Positions 6,865 to 15,316 of a stretch of 64,000 bases of DNA are shown here, piece after piece; position 1 is the stretch's first letter, and the number at the start of each line of letters is the position of its first letter. The stretch covers positions 186,001 to 250,000 of the forward strand of contig CAVXGZ010000008.1 of NCBI GenBank assembly GCA_963761325.1, given 5' to 3'. Made by a program: the position numbers and the translations under genes. The notes below the pieces were generated by a model, which made no database searches, was not told where the DNA came from, and saw only the letters and a list, made by a program, of their open reading frames with translations. Origin of the DNA: Streptantibioticus_C sp963761325 (GTDB lineage: Bacteria; Actinomycetota; Actinomycetes; Streptomycetales; Streptomycetaceae).

Positions 6865-9639
6865 ATGGCCCGATTGTGGGGCTGGTTCGGGGCGCCGTCG
6901 GGCTCTCGCACCACCGGCCGGCGTGCACGGAGCCGGCCCGGGAAGCCGCGCCGAGACGACGGGCGGCGACAGGAGGAGCACCTGGACCCGAACAGGTCGC
7001 CCAAGCAGCGCCCGTGGTCGACGCGGGGCGTGCGCAGCGTCGCGGGCCAGGTGTTCATCCTGCAGGTGGTCATCGTGCTGCTGCTGGTGGCGTCCGCGGT
7101 CGGCGAGATCGTGCTCCAGTCCCGGCGGGACACCACGATGGACGCCCGCAACCGCTCGCTCGCGGTCGCCCAGACCTTCGCGAACTCGCCCGGTCTCGTG
7201 GCGGCGCTGGCCACCCGCCATCCGACCGTCGTGCTCGAACCGAGAGCCGAGGCGGCGCGCAAGAAGGCGGGCGTGGACTTCATCGTCGTCACCAACACCA
7301 AGGGGATCCGCTACACCCACCCGGACCGCAACCGGATCGGCAAGAAGTTCGTCGGCACCATCGGGCCGCCCCTGGCCGGGCACCCCATCACCCAGAAGGT
7401 CAACGGCACCATCGGTCCGCTGGTGCAGGCCGTGGTCCCGGTGTTCGACTCCAAGGGCAAGGTCGTCGGACTGGTGTCGGCGGGCATCACGATCAACAAG
7501 ATCAGCGGGGTCATCGACCGGCAGCTCCCCGTGCTGCTCGGCGGCGCCATCGTCGCGCTCGCGCTGTCCACCGCCGGCACCGCCCTGGTGAGCCGGCGGC
7601 TGCGCCGGCAGACCCACGGCCTCGGCCCGCCCGAGATGACCCGCATGTACGAGCACCACGACGCGGTGCTGCACGCGGTGCGCGAGGGCGTGCTGATCGT
7701 CGGCGGCGACGGGCGGCTGCTGCTCGCCAACGACGAGGCACGCCACCTGCTGGAACTGCCCGCGGACGCGGAGGAGCACCACATCGGCGACCTCGGCCTG
7801 CCCGACGAGGCGGTCGCGATGCTGGGGTCCGGCTCCGCCGTCACCGACGAGGTGCTCGCCGCCGGCGACCGGCTGCTGGCGGTGAACATCCGGCCGACCG
7901 ACCGCGACGGCGGGCCGCCGGGCACCGTCGCGACGCTGCGGGACTCGACCGAGCTGCGGGCCCTGTCGGGCAAGGCCGACCAGGCACGCGGCCGGCTCAA
8001 GCTGCTGCACGACGCGGGCATGGCCATCGGGACCACGCTGGACGTGACGCGTACCGCGCAGGAGCTCGCCGACTCGGTGATCCCCCGGTTCGCCGACTAC
8101 GTCACCGTCGACCTGGCGGAGGAGGTGCCGCACGGCGAGGAGCCGACCTCGACCGCCGACATGCCGATGCGGCGCGCGATCGCCCGGGGCTTCGACACGG
8201 ACGCGCCGTTCTACCCGCAGGGGATGCGCATCATCTTCGGGCCGACCACCCCGCAGGCGTGGAGCCTGCGGACCGGGCGGGCCCGGCTGGAGTCCGGGCT
8301 GAGCACGGCCGCGCACTGGAAGGCCCAGGATCCCGACCGCGCCGGGCGGATCGTCGAGCGCGGCGTCCACTCGCTGATCACCGTGCCGCTGCGGGCCCGG
8401 GGCGTCACGCTGGGGGTGGCCAACTTCTGGCGGTCCCGGACGCCCGAGCCGTTCGAGGACGACGACCGCGCGCTGGCCGAGGAGCTCGGCGCCCACGCGG
8501 CCCTGTGCATCGACAACGCCCGCCGCTACACCCGCGAGCACGCGATGGCCGTCTCGCTGCAGCACAGCCTGCTGCCGCGGGGCATGCCGGAGCAGAGCGC
8601 CCTGCGGGTCGCGCACCGCTACCTGCCCGCGCAGGCCGGGGTGGGCGGCGACTGGTTCGACGTCATCCCGCTGCCCGGCGCGCGCGTCGCCCTGGTGGTG
8701 GGCGACGTGGTGGGACACGGCCTGCACGCGGCGGCCACCATGGGCCGGCTGCGGACCGCGGTGCACAACTTCTCCACCCTGGACCTGCCGCCCGACGAAC
8801 TCCTGGGCCACCTGGACGAGTTGGTCAACCAGATCGACCACGAGCCCACCGCCCACACCGGCGAGTCGGCGATCACCGGGGCCACCTGCCTGTACGCGAT
8901 CTACGACCCGGCGTCCCGGCACTGCGTGCTGGCCAGGGCCGGCCATCCGCCGCCGGCGCTGGTCCGCCCCGACGGCACCGTGGAGTACCCGGACCTGCCG
9001 GCCGGGCCGCCGCTGGGCCTGGCGGCGCTGCCGTTCGAGGCCGCGGAGCTGTCGCTCGACGAGGGCAGCCAACTCGTGCTGTACACCGACGGCCTGATCG
9101 AGGACCGGTCCCGGGACATCGACACCGGCCTGGAGCGGCTGCGGGCCGTGCTCGCCCAGGCCGCCCGGACGCCGGAGGAGACCTGCCACGCCGTGCTGGA
9201 CGCCCTCCTGCCCGCCCACCAGCGTGACGACATCGCGCTGCTGGTCGCCGAGACCCGGGTGCTGGCGGCCGACCGGATCGCCGAGTGGGACGTGCCGACC
9301 GACCCGGCGGCGGTGGCCGAGGTGCGGGCCGCCGTCACCCGGCAGCTGCACGAATGGGGCCTGGACGAGGCCGCGTTCACCACCGAGCTGATCCTCAGCG
9401 AGCTGATCACCAACGCCATCCGGCACGCCACCGGACCGATCCGGGTCCGGCTGCTGCGCGACCGCCGGCTCATCTGCGAGGTCTCCGACACGAGCAGCAC
9501 CGCGCCTCATCTACGCTACGCGGCCGGGCTGGACGAGGGCGGCCGCGGGCTCTTCCTCGTCGCCCAGTTCGCCGAGCGCTGGGGCACCCGCTACACGATG
9601 GCCGGGAAGATCATCTGGACCGAGCAACTGCTCGGCTAG
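6865..9639 (+). CDS. Multidomain SpoIIE phosphatase with Cache, PAS, GAF and anti-sigma kinase domains
   Basis: A 924-residue membrane sensor. Order: transmembrane helix about 61-84; extracellular single-Cache region about 90-215 (VDFIVVTNTKGIRYTHPDRN); second helix about 218-240; PAS about 255-360 (GVLIVGGDGRLLLANDEA); GAF about 380-545; PP2C-type SpoIIE phosphatase about 565-775 (GGDWFDVIPL, VVGDVVGHGLHAAATM, LYTDGLIE); and a C-terminal HATPase_c anti-sigma kinase domain (ELITNAIRHATG, DEGGRGLFLVAQFA). Such proteins read a small ligand and set anti-anti-sigma phosphorylation, tuning sigma-B-like factors. The start is doubtful: AAGGAG at 6844-6849 is ideally spaced for the out-of-frame ATG 6857 and 15 nt from ATG 6865. 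A GTG near residue 55 is another option. Confidence 0.85.
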   Translation: MARLWGWFGAPSGSRTTGRRARSRPGKPRRDDGRRQEEHLDPNRSPKQRPWSTRGVRSVAGQVFILQVVIVLLLVASAVGEIVLQSRRDTTMDARNRSLAVAQTFANSPGLVAALATRHPTVVLEPRAEAARKKAGVDFIVVTNTKGIRYTHPDRNRIGKKFVGTIGPPLAGHPITQKVNGTIGPLVQAVVPVFDSKGKVVGLVSAGITINKISGVIDRQLPVLLGGAIVALALSTAGTALVSRRLRRQTHGLGPPEMTRMYEHHDAVLHAVREGVLIVGGDGRLLLANDEARHLLELPADAEEHHIGDLGLPDEAVAMLGSGSAVTDEVLAAGDRLLAVNIRPTDRDGGPPGTVATLRDSTELRALSGKADQARGRLKLLHDAGMAIGTTLDVTRTAQELADSVIPRFADYVTVDLAEEVPHGEEPTSTADMPMRRAIARGFDTDAPFYPQGMRIIFGPTTPQAWSLRTGRARLESGLSTAAHWKAQDPDRAGRIVERGVHSLITVPLRARGVTLGVANFWRSRTPEPFEDDDRALAEELGAHAALCIDNARRYTREHAMAVSLQHSLLPRGMPEQSALRVAHRYLPAQAGVGGDWFDVIPLPGARVALVVGDVVGHGLHAAATMGRLRTAVHNFSTLDLPPDELLGHLDELVNQIDHEPTAHTGESAITGATCLYAIYDPASRHCVLARAGHPPPALVRPDGTVEYPDLPAGPPLGLAALPFEAAELSLDEGSQLVLYTDGLIEDRSRDIDTGLERLRAVLAQAARTPEETCHAVLDALLPAHQRDDIALLVAETRVLAADRIAEWDVPTDPAAVAEVRAAVTRQLHEWGLDEAAFTTELILSELITNAIRHATGPIRVRLLRDRRLICEVSDTSSTAPHLRYAAGLDEGGRGLFLVAQFAERWGTRYTMAGKIIWTEQLLG

Positions 9640-9691
9640 CGGCCGTATGGCCCGGATCCGGCCCGGATCCCGGCCAAGGCGGCGAGACGCC

Positions 9692-10330
9692 CTAGTCCGG
9701 CAGCCTCGTCATGGCGACGCTCCAGCCGCGGATGCCATCCCGGTCCAAGGTGATCTCGATCGTGGCCGGCTCGATGGAGTCGATCCGCAGCGCGTCGGCG
9801 AACGCGGCCGTGATCTCCTCCCGCGTCAAGCGGTGCGGCCCGCGGGCACCGGGTGTCTCGGGCTCCCGGTCGCTGAAGCACAGCATGAAGTAGCGGCCTC
9901 CGGGGCGCAGCATCGTCCGCAGGCCGTCCGCGAAGCCGGCCCGGTCGCCCTCGTCGAGCATGTGGAACAGCCCGCAGTCGAGCACGGTGTCGAACCGCTC
10001 CCCCAGGGCCGCCGCCGTCCGCGCGTCCTGGTGGAGGAACCGCACGGTGGTCCCGCGCCGGCGTGCCTTGTCCCGCGCGGCCCGCAGCGCGGTGGCCGCC
10101 AGGTCGAGGCCGGTGGCGTCGAGGCCGAGGTCGGCGCACATCAGCACCAGTTCCCCGGTCCCGCACCCGACGTCCAGCACCCGTCCCCGGATGGCACCGG
10201 ACCGCGCGAGGTCGGCGAACACCTGCTGCGGGCGTCCGATCTCCCACGGCGGCCGTTCGGCGTACAGGTCGTCCAGGCGCTGCCAGGGGTTCTCGGCGCT
10301 CGCGTCGTCGTGCGGGGGTTGCTCGGCCAT
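9692..10330 (-). CDS. Class I SAM-dependent methyltransferase
   Basis: A 212-residue Rossmann methyltransferase. Motif I is VLDVGCGTGE at residues 51-60, the acidic end of beta-2 is LDATGLDLA, and VRFLHQDAR and FDTVLDCGLFHML follow as motifs II and III. It resembles the small thiopurine/tellurite-type or methyltransferase-25 proteins; PPWEIGRPQ near residue 28 is typical of that group. The target is unknown. It is convergent with the SpoIIE gene, with 52 bp between the stops. Confidence 0.8.
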   Translation of the reverse strand: MAEQPPHDDASAENPWQRLDDLYAERPPWEIGRPQQVFADLARSGAIRGRVLDVGCGTGELVLMCADLGLDATGLDLAATALRAARDKARRRGTTVRFLHQDARTAAALGERFDTVLDCGLFHMLDEGDRAGFADGLRTMLRPGGRYFMLCFSDREPETPGARGPHRLTREEITAAFADALRIDSIEPATIEITLDRDGIRGWSVAMTRLPD

Positions 10331-10805
10331 CCGGGCGGACCTTCCACCGCCGCCGTCGCCCGGACCGTCGCCCGGGCTCGCGCAACGGCGGCGCTCTGTG
10401 GATCGACCCTACGCCGAACCGCGATGCCCGCGATCGGCACGGCTTCCCGGAACGTCGGCGCCGAGTTGTTCGACGGACGGCCGACGGCAATCGAATTCGG
10501 CGAATCGCCCGCTCTTCGCGCGATCGGTCCGGAGAGCGTGGTTTCGACCGCCGATCCGGCGGACGGATCCGCATTCCACACCGCCGGGGTATGCGCGGGC
10601 CACGAAAGCCCCGTGTCCGTTCACCGCGCCGCCCGTGCGTCGGTCCCGGTTCGGTACCGGCTTTCTTCCCGCCCGGACATGAACGGTTAACACCGCGTCC
10701 GGTATTTCCTGCGCGCACAATTGTACGAGGCATTCCGCCGGTGTTTGAAGACCGAACGAAAAACCGTCCCGGACGTTATCGGAGAAGGACGGAAATCAGC
10801 CCGTC
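10331..10805. other. Intergenic region without a recognised gene
   Basis: About 475 bp between the methyltransferase start and a terminator hairpin. Base composition is lower in GC than the neighbouring genes. Open frames cross it, but none has coding-like third positions, a ribosome site or a recognisable product. An 8-bp palindrome ACAATTGT occurs near 10718-10725. No gene is called. Confidence 0.5.
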
Positions 10806-10843
10806 GTGCCTCCACGGCCACCCGCGGGTAGCCGTGGAGGCAC
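10806..10843 (-). terminator. Strong hairpin terminator of the SH3-like gene
   Basis: GTGCCTCCACGGC at 10806-10818 pairs perfectly with GCCGTGGAGGCAC at 10831-10843, with the self-complementary ACCCGCGGGT in the loop. It lies 26 bp beyond the stop of the 10870-11280 gene. There is no T-run, which is common for terminators in high-GC actinobacteria. Confidence 0.65.
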
Positions 10844-10869
10844 GTCGGCGCCGGGACGCCCCTCGGCCG

Positions 10870-11280
10870 TCAGCCCAGCGGGTCCTGGTGCACCTCGCCG
10901 AGCTGGCCGGGGGCCAGCCGCGGCGCCGTGGGGCAGAAGTTGACGACGCCGGTGTTCTCCACGTAGCGGGCCGTGACCCACGCTTCCTTGCCGTCCACCC
11001 GGTTGCGCAGCTTGTACCAGAGGTTGTTGCCGTCGATGTCCTGGCCGCGCACCTTGCACGCCAGACCCACCTGGGCCTTGTAGGGCAGCGTGCCCAGCGT
11101 GGCCGAATTCGTCGTCGGAAGCGCCCGCTCCTTGACGCCGGTCGGGCTGATGACCGTGCCGTACGGCTGTGCCGGCGGCGCCGCCGACGCCGGCACCGCG
11201 GCCAGCACGGAACCGCCCAGAGCCACCGTCGCCGCGACACCGGCGGCTGCCACAAAACGCCTGCTGGAAGTGAACGTCAT
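10870..11280 (-). CDS. Secreted small protein with bacterial SH3-like domain
   Basis: A 136-residue protein with a signal peptide (FVAAAGVAATVALGGSVLA, cleavage after ASA about residue 31). The mature part matches a bacterial SH3 domain: GTVISPTGVKERALPTTNSA, then LPYKAQVGLACKVRG, NNLWYKLRNR and KEAWVTARYVENTG. Two cysteines (LACKV and NFC) could pair. Such proteins bind the cell wall or associate with it in Streptomyces. ATG 11280 is chosen because GAGGTG stands 8 nt upstream, and the longer frame lacks a signal peptide at its start. It is a single-gene unit ending in a strong hairpin. Confidence 0.75.
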   Translation of the reverse strand: MTFTSSRRFVAAAGVAATVALGGSVLAAVPASAAPPAQPYGTVISPTGVKERALPTTNSATLGTLPYKAQVGLACKVRGQDIDGNNLWYKLRNRVDGKEAWVTARYVENTGVVNFCPTAPRLAPGQLGEVHQDPLG

Positions 11281-11317
11281 CAAAAGACACCTCGTCTTGT
11301 GCGGTACGGCATAAGCC

Positions 11318-11338
11318 GTGTTGCCCGTCGGACAACAC
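11318..11338. promoter_or_regulatory. Imperfect 21-bp inverted repeat upstream of the SH3-like gene
   Basis: GTGTTG at 11318-11323 and CAACAC at 11333-11338 flank CCCGTCGGA, giving a near-palindrome about 38 bp upstream of ATG 11280. It could be an operator or a short hairpin in the 5' leader. The binder is unknown. Confidence 0.3.
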
Positions 11339-11560
11339 ACCATCAACGACCCACACCGCGACGGGTTGCGCCGGTTCGGCCGTACGCCGCACGCATTCCC
11401 GACGACGGCGCAGCGAACCTGTCCTTGTGATATCGGAGAACAACCCCATAGTCAGACACAAGCCGCCATTCATCGGCCTCGGGTCGTGAATCCGATTTCT
11501 CGCGCGCGTGGTACGGGCGCCCAGGCGCAGCCGACCACCGCCGCGCGTCATGATGACCCC

Positions 11561-11965
11561 ATGGCAACCACTTCGCTGCACCTGAGCACCTCGATCGATC
11601 GGACGGCCGCCGACGTGTACGACTACGCCTCCGACCCGGCCAACCTGCCGGAATGGGCGCCCGGCCTGGCCCGTTCGGTGGAACTGGTCGACGGCCGGTG
11701 GGTGGTGCAGTCGCCGATGGGGGAGGTGGTGGTCGCCTTCGCCGACCGCAACCCCTTCGGCGTGCTCGACCACGACGTCACCCTGCCGTCCGGCCAGCGG
11801 GTCACCAACCCGATGCGGGTGATCGCCGACGGGGACGGCAGCGAGGTGGTGTTCACCCTGCGCCGCGCCCCCGGCACCAGCGACGAGGACTTCGCGCGGG
11901 ACGCGGACGCGGTCGCCGCCGACCTGGACTCGCTCAAGCGGGTGCTCGAACAGCGGTCCCGGTGA
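11561..11965 (+). CDS. SRPBCC/polyketide-cyclase-like protein
   Basis: A 134-residue protein of the START/SRPBCC fold. It opens with LHLSTSIDRTAADVYDYASD, followed by PANLPEWAPGL, the usual first strand and helix of this family, and ends with the long C-terminal helix DEDFARDADAVAADLDSLKR. These proteins bind hydrophobic ligands or act as cyclases or activator-like proteins; no catalytic residue can be assigned here. ATG 11561 is preferred because the family signature begins seven residues later. The gene is convergent with the Sel1/HTH gene. Confidence 0.7.
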   Translation: MATTSLHLSTSIDRTAADVYDYASDPANLPEWAPGLARSVELVDGRWVVQSPMGEVVVAFADRNPFGVLDHDVTLPSGQRVTNPMRVIADGDGSEVVFTLRRAPGTSDEDFARDADAVAADLDSLKRVLEQRSR

Positions 11966-12023
11966 GCGGCCCCTCGTCCGGGACCGCGCCCGGCACCTGG
12001 CGCCGCGCCGCGACCGGCGATCC

Positions 12024-13262
12024 CTACGGCGCGGGCGCCGGCGTCCGCGCCGACGACGAGATCTCCCAGCCGGCCGAGGAGGCGAGGCACCCGGTCCTGG
12101 GGGGCCTGGCCGGCTTCACGGCGCCCGGGGCGAACCGCCCGGCGGGACGGTCGGATCCGCGCCCCCGCGGGAAGAAGTGGACGCCGCTGCCGTTTCCGGA
12201 AGCGCGGGCGAACCAGGTGTCCGCCGCGTCCAGCTCCCCCCGCGAGGTGGCGAGTGCGCCGAGGTTGATCATCGCGTAGGTGTTCCCGAGTTCCGCGGAC
12301 CGGGTCCACCACCGCATCGCCGCGTCACGGTCCCCCCAGCCGTAGGCCAGGACGCCGAGACCGTCCATGGCGTCGGAGTTGCCGAGTTCCGCGGCACCGG
12401 TCCACCACCGGTGGGCACCGGTGAGGTCGTGCTGGGCGCGCAGCAGGGCGCCGAGCTGGTTCATGGCCTCGGGATCCCCGAGTTCGGCGGCGCAGGTCCA
12501 CCACCGCTTCGCCGCTTCCAGGTCGTTGCGCCGCTTCGCCTTGTGGCCCAGTTCGTTCAGGGCGACCGGGTCCACGAGGTCGTCGTCGCGGGGCAGGACG
12601 CGCGGGGCCGGTGCCGGACCGGATGCCGGCGAGGCGGCGTCCGACGGCCGCTTGCCGGCCGGCGGCCCGGGCTCGGGTGCCTTCCTGGACTTGCTGGACC
12701 TCCATGCCCGGGTGTACGCGGCCTTCCAGGGTTCGTACTCGTCCTCGGGCAGCTCGCACGCCCGCAGGAACGCCTCGAACTGCGTGGCGGACCGGGGCAC
12801 CGTTCGCCGGCTGATGATGCGGTGCGCGGTACTGCGGGACAGCACCCCGAAGGCGCCGGCCCGCGCCTCCATCATCCGCAGCGGCGGAGCGCCGGAGGAC
12901 TCCCACAGCGCGACCAGGGCGGCGCTGAGATCCGCGACGTCGAGCACGAGTTCCGGCAGCGGGGCGGCGCTCACGGCGCCGTCGGACTGCCTGGTGCGGC
13001 ACTCGTGGCGCCGGGCGGCCTTCCACAGGGTCTCGATGTGGTCGGTCTCGTCACCGCACGCACGGGCGTAGGCGCAGACGACCTGCCGCCTCGGCACGCT
13101 GCGTCCCGAGGCCGCTCGCTGCAGCGTCGTGGCGTGCAGGCCCGTGCGGTCGGCCAGTTCCCGGTTGGTCAGCCGCGCGGTGTTCCGGAGGTTTCGCAAC
13201 CACACGGCCAGCCTGGCCAGTTCGGGGTTGGTGCTGTCGATCGGGTTCTCGTGCCGTCCCAT
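12024..13262 (-). CDS. Helix-turn-helix protein with Sel1-like TPR repeats
   Basis: A 412-residue protein. Residues 10-60 form an HTH of the XRE type (LARLAVWLRNLRNTARLTNR, then LADRTGLHATTLQRAASG). A second HTH-like segment (about 130-170) has STAHRIISRRTVPRSATQFE. After a proline-rich linker, four repeats of about 36 residues (NELGHKAKRRNDLEAAKRWW, then AAELGDPEAMNQLGALLR and so on) form a Sel1/TPR array at about 228-365. The last 45 residues after about 367 are basic and proline-rich and do not look like repeat sequence. Such proteins are common in Streptomyces as signalling or regulatory adaptors. It lies 13 bp downstream of a small membrane-protein gene and is probably co-transcribed with it. 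Confidence 0.75.
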   Translation of the reverse strand: MGRHENPIDSTNPELARLAVWLRNLRNTARLTNRELADRTGLHATTLQRAASGRSVPRRQVVCAYARACGDETDHIETLWKAARRHECRTRQSDGAVSAAPLPELVLDVADLSAALVALWESSGAPPLRMMEARAGAFGVLSRSTAHRIISRRTVPRSATQFEAFLRACELPEDEYEPWKAAYTRAWRSSKSRKAPEPGPPAGKRPSDAASPASGPAPAPRVLPRDDDLVDPVALNELGHKAKRRNDLEAAKRWWTCAAELGDPEAMNQLGALLRAQHDLTGAHRWWTGAAELGNSDAMDGLGVLAYGWGDRDAAMRWWTRSAELGNTYAMINLGALATSRGELDAADTWFARASGNGSGVHFFPRGRGSDRPAGRFAPGAVKPARPPRTGCLASSAGWEISSSARTPAPAP

Positions 13263-13275
13263 CGCGGCCGGCCCC

Positions 13276-13545
13276 TCAGACCCGGGCCGCCGGGGACAGC
13301 ATCGCCGCCAGCAGCGGACGCAGCGCGTTCGACGGCTTGCCGACCACCAGCGCCACCGCGGCGGCCGCCGCGACGCCGGTCCCGCAGAGCAGTTCGCAGA
13401 CGCGGCGTACGGGCACGCCGCGCACCACCAGGGCCGCGCCCACGAGGGTGATCACGATGATGACGACGACCTCGGTACCCCGAAGGCGCCGGGGCCGGTC
13501 GGTCCCGGTCCGCACACAGGGGGTCGCGGGAAGACTGTGGGGCAT
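13276..13545 (-). CDS. Small two-helix membrane protein
   Basis: An 89-residue protein, not recognised. It has two hydrophobic segments: EVVVIIVITLVGAALVVRGV and VCELLCGTGVAAAAAVALVV, joined by a short basic loop. ATG 13545 is chosen because CAGGAG stands 7 nt upstream; a GTG 40 nt further upstream also has CAGGAG but spaced closer. The gene precedes the HTH/Sel1 gene by 13 bp on the same strand, so the membrane protein and the regulator probably form a two-gene operon, perhaps a membrane signal input for the regulator. Confidence 0.55.
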   Translation of the reverse strand: MPHSLPATPCVRTGTDRPRRLRGTEVVVIIVITLVGAALVVRGVPVRRVCELLCGTGVAAAAAVALVVGKPSNALRPLLAAMLSPAARV

Positions 13546-13620
13546 GAAGCCGCTCCTGGGATAGACGCCCGGCGTTGTGGCGGGCACTGTTGCTCCTGGG
13601 TCCAACTCCCGTCTCACAGC

Positions 13621-13638
13621 GGGTAGTTGGCGCTACCC
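13621..13638. promoter_or_regulatory. Inverted repeat GGGTAG-N6-CTACCC
   Basis: GGGTAG (13621-13626) and CTACCC (13633-13638) form an 18-bp palindrome about 75 bp upstream of the small membrane protein/HTH operon. Position and symmetry suit an operator, possibly for the HTH protein itself. Confidence 0.35.
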
Positions 13639-13766
13639 CTGATGCGGTGGACGGGTGAGTACAGCATCCTGCCAGGCGGAACGGCATGGTCTGGCAACGG
13701 TCGCGTCATTGATGCGTCCCCGTCCATCGGGGGTCCGGCGCGGCGCGTCCACGAGACGTGGCCGCA

Positions 13767-13907
13767 TCATCGCGTTGACCAGTGGCCCGCGAGGAGTTCT
13801 CCCGCCCGCACCCGACGGGTGACCCGTTCGGCGACCGCCGCCCGCGGCACGTTGATGCGCGCCCGCCCCAACTCGGCTTGCCCGTCCGACGAGCCGAATG
13901 CGAGCAT
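13767..13907 (-). pseudogene. Possible short ORF or gene remnant (46 residues)
   Basis: From ATG 13907 the reverse strand reads 46 residues with coding-like third positions (LAFGSSDGQAELGRARINVP, ending LLAGHWSTR). The frame stays open upstream to about 13986 (RAAHALSPWWTQEQPERRLM) and stops only at the terminator of the methyltransferase gene, so this may be the 3' end of a lost gene. I do not recognise the family. Confidence 0.25.
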
Positions 13908-13986
13908 CAGCCGACGCTCCGGTTGCTCCTGGGTCCACCACGGCGACAGAGCGTGGGCGGCACGTTGGCGCGTGCGGCCCCAGCGA

Positions 13987-14017
13987 AGAGCCGACGCCCC
14001 TCAGGGGCGTCGGCTCT
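13987..14017 (-). terminator. Terminator of the methyltransferase gene
   Basis: AGAGCCGACGCCCCT at 13987 pairs perfectly with AGGGGCGTCGGCTCT around a single base, a 15-bp stem 22 bp beyond the stop at 14040. Confidence 0.7.
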
Positions 14018-14039
14018 TTCCGGTTCTGATCGTCGCTGA

Positions 14040-14924
14040 CTACCGGCGGGCGGTGATGAACGTGATGCTGTCGGAGGCGCGGAACATCCGGTTGTCGAGC
14101 CGGCGGCCGTACTCGCCGGCGACGTCGGCCGCGGTGTCGCTGCGGACCGTCCAGCCGAGGTCGGTGAGGACCCGCTCCGGGTCCTCCTTGGCGTCGGCGT
14201 GCCAGAGCGCGGACATGTCGACGCCCATCTGGTCGGCGGCGTGCCGCATGTCCTCCTCGTCCATGAGCGTCCGGATGTCGCTGTCCACCTGCTCGACGGC
14301 CAACCGGCTGCCGGGCGCGGAGAGTTCACGGATGCGCTCGAACAGGTTCCGCTCGGCGTCGGCCGGCAGGTAGGGCAGGAGCCCCTCGGCGAGCCACGCG
14401 GTCGGGCGGCCGGGGTCGAAGCCCGCGGCGCGCAGCGCGGCGGACCAGTCGTCGCGCAGGTCCACCGGCACGGTCCGGCGCCGGCAGCCGGGCCGGGCGC
14501 CCCGGGCGTCGAGGACGCCGTCCTTGAACTCCAGCACCTTGGGCTGGTCCACCTCGAACAGGTCGCAGCCGGCCGGCCACTCCAGCCGGAACGCCCTGGC
14601 GTCGAGGCCGGCGGCCAGCAGCACGACCTGCTCGATGCCGTCAGCGGCGGCCTGTGCGAAGAAGCGGTCGAAGAACCGGGAGCGGACGCCGAGGTAGTCG
14701 GCCATCGACGACCACAGCACGTCGTCCTTCCACGCCTCGGTCTCCAGGTCCTGCGGACTCGTCGGTATCGGCACCGGCGCATCGGCCGCCTCGACGAAGC
14801 TGTGCGCATACGGATCCGTGATCAGGGCGTCCGGGCGCTGCGTCTCCAGCGCCCGTCCGGCGGCGACCCCGAGTGCGGTCATGCCGACCCCGGTCACGAT
14901 GTCCCATTGCTCGAGTTGACTCAT
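14040..14924 (-). CDS. TIGR00027-family SAM-dependent methyltransferase
   Basis: A 294-residue class I methyltransferase of the actinobacterial leucine carboxyl methyltransferase-like family (TIGR00027). The start MSQLEQWDIVTGVGMTAL and the motif VVLLAAGLDARAFRLEWP (SAM binding) are typical, followed by the acidic FEVDQPKVLEFK and TAWLAEGLLPYLP. The methyl acceptor is unknown. A longer form beginning at ATG 14981 would add 19 residues (GSAFGDDIHVWGSGSAE); neither start has a clear ribosome site, so the choice is open. It has its own terminator at 13987-14017. Confidence 0.8.
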   Translation of the reverse strand: MSQLEQWDIVTGVGMTALGVAAGRALETQRPDALITDPYAHSFVEAADAPVPIPTSPQDLETEAWKDDVLWSSMADYLGVRSRFFDRFFAQAAADGIEQVVLLAAGLDARAFRLEWPAGCDLFEVDQPKVLEFKDGVLDARGARPGCRRRTVPVDLRDDWSAALRAAGFDPGRPTAWLAEGLLPYLPADAERNLFERIRELSAPGSRLAVEQVDSDIRTLMDEEDMRHAADQMGVDMSALWHADAKEDPERVLTDLGWTVRSDTAADVAGEYGRRLDNRMFRASDSITFITARR

Positions 14925-15316
14925 TTCGGCGCTACCGCTTCCCCATACGTGGATGTCGTCACCAAAAGCGGAGCCTGTCATGGCCACCCAGCCCGATGGC
15001 TCCTTACCCACCCTGCCACGGCACACCACCGCTCCCACCCGCCCCACGACCCCCACACCCCGCCCCGCAGGCGGCCCTCCCCTCAGCCGATCGGCTTCGC
15101 TCCAGTGATGTTCGATCACGCCCCGAGCCGCCCACCACCGAGCCATGGCAACCCTCGCGCACCCACAACTGCGTCCTTCTCGACATTACGGACACGATCC
15201 GGGCGTTTTATGGGGAGTTGACACTTCTTTGTCGTCCGCCTAACTTCACGACGAGGCTCGCTCACTTTTCCCAGACTGTCGCGTTCCCGGCGGCGCCGAA
15301 CGCCAGGAGTCCCAGC
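14925..15316. other. Intergenic region between divergent methyltransferase and GH76 genes
   Basis: About 390 bp. The left end may hold the 5' extension of the methyltransferase; the middle is C-rich with no coding signature; the right part holds the GH76 promoter. No gene is called. Confidence 0.5.
15218..15246 (+). promoter_or_regulatory. Sigma-70-type promoter of the GH76 gene
   Basis: A perfect -35 TTGACA (15218-15223) is followed after exactly 17 bp by TAACTT (15241-15246), a good -10. It lies about 70 bp before the TTG start, in locally AT-richer DNA. Confidence 0.55.

Larger units (their letters stand above)
13589..13937. repeat. 16-bp direct repeat flanking a 317-bp segment
   Basis: GTTGCTCCTGGGTCCA is present at 13589-13604 and again at 13922-13937 in the same orientation. 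The bases just outside differ, so the repeat is exactly 16 bp. The segment between holds no recognised gene except a short open frame. The repeat could be an old target-site or recombination duplication, or a shared translation leader, since the reverse strand reads CCAGGAGCAAC in both. Confidence 0.5.

Noticed and set aside
10331..10700. Open frame through the 10.3-10.7 kb gap
   Set aside because: No start site, no coding third-position bias and no recognisable domain.
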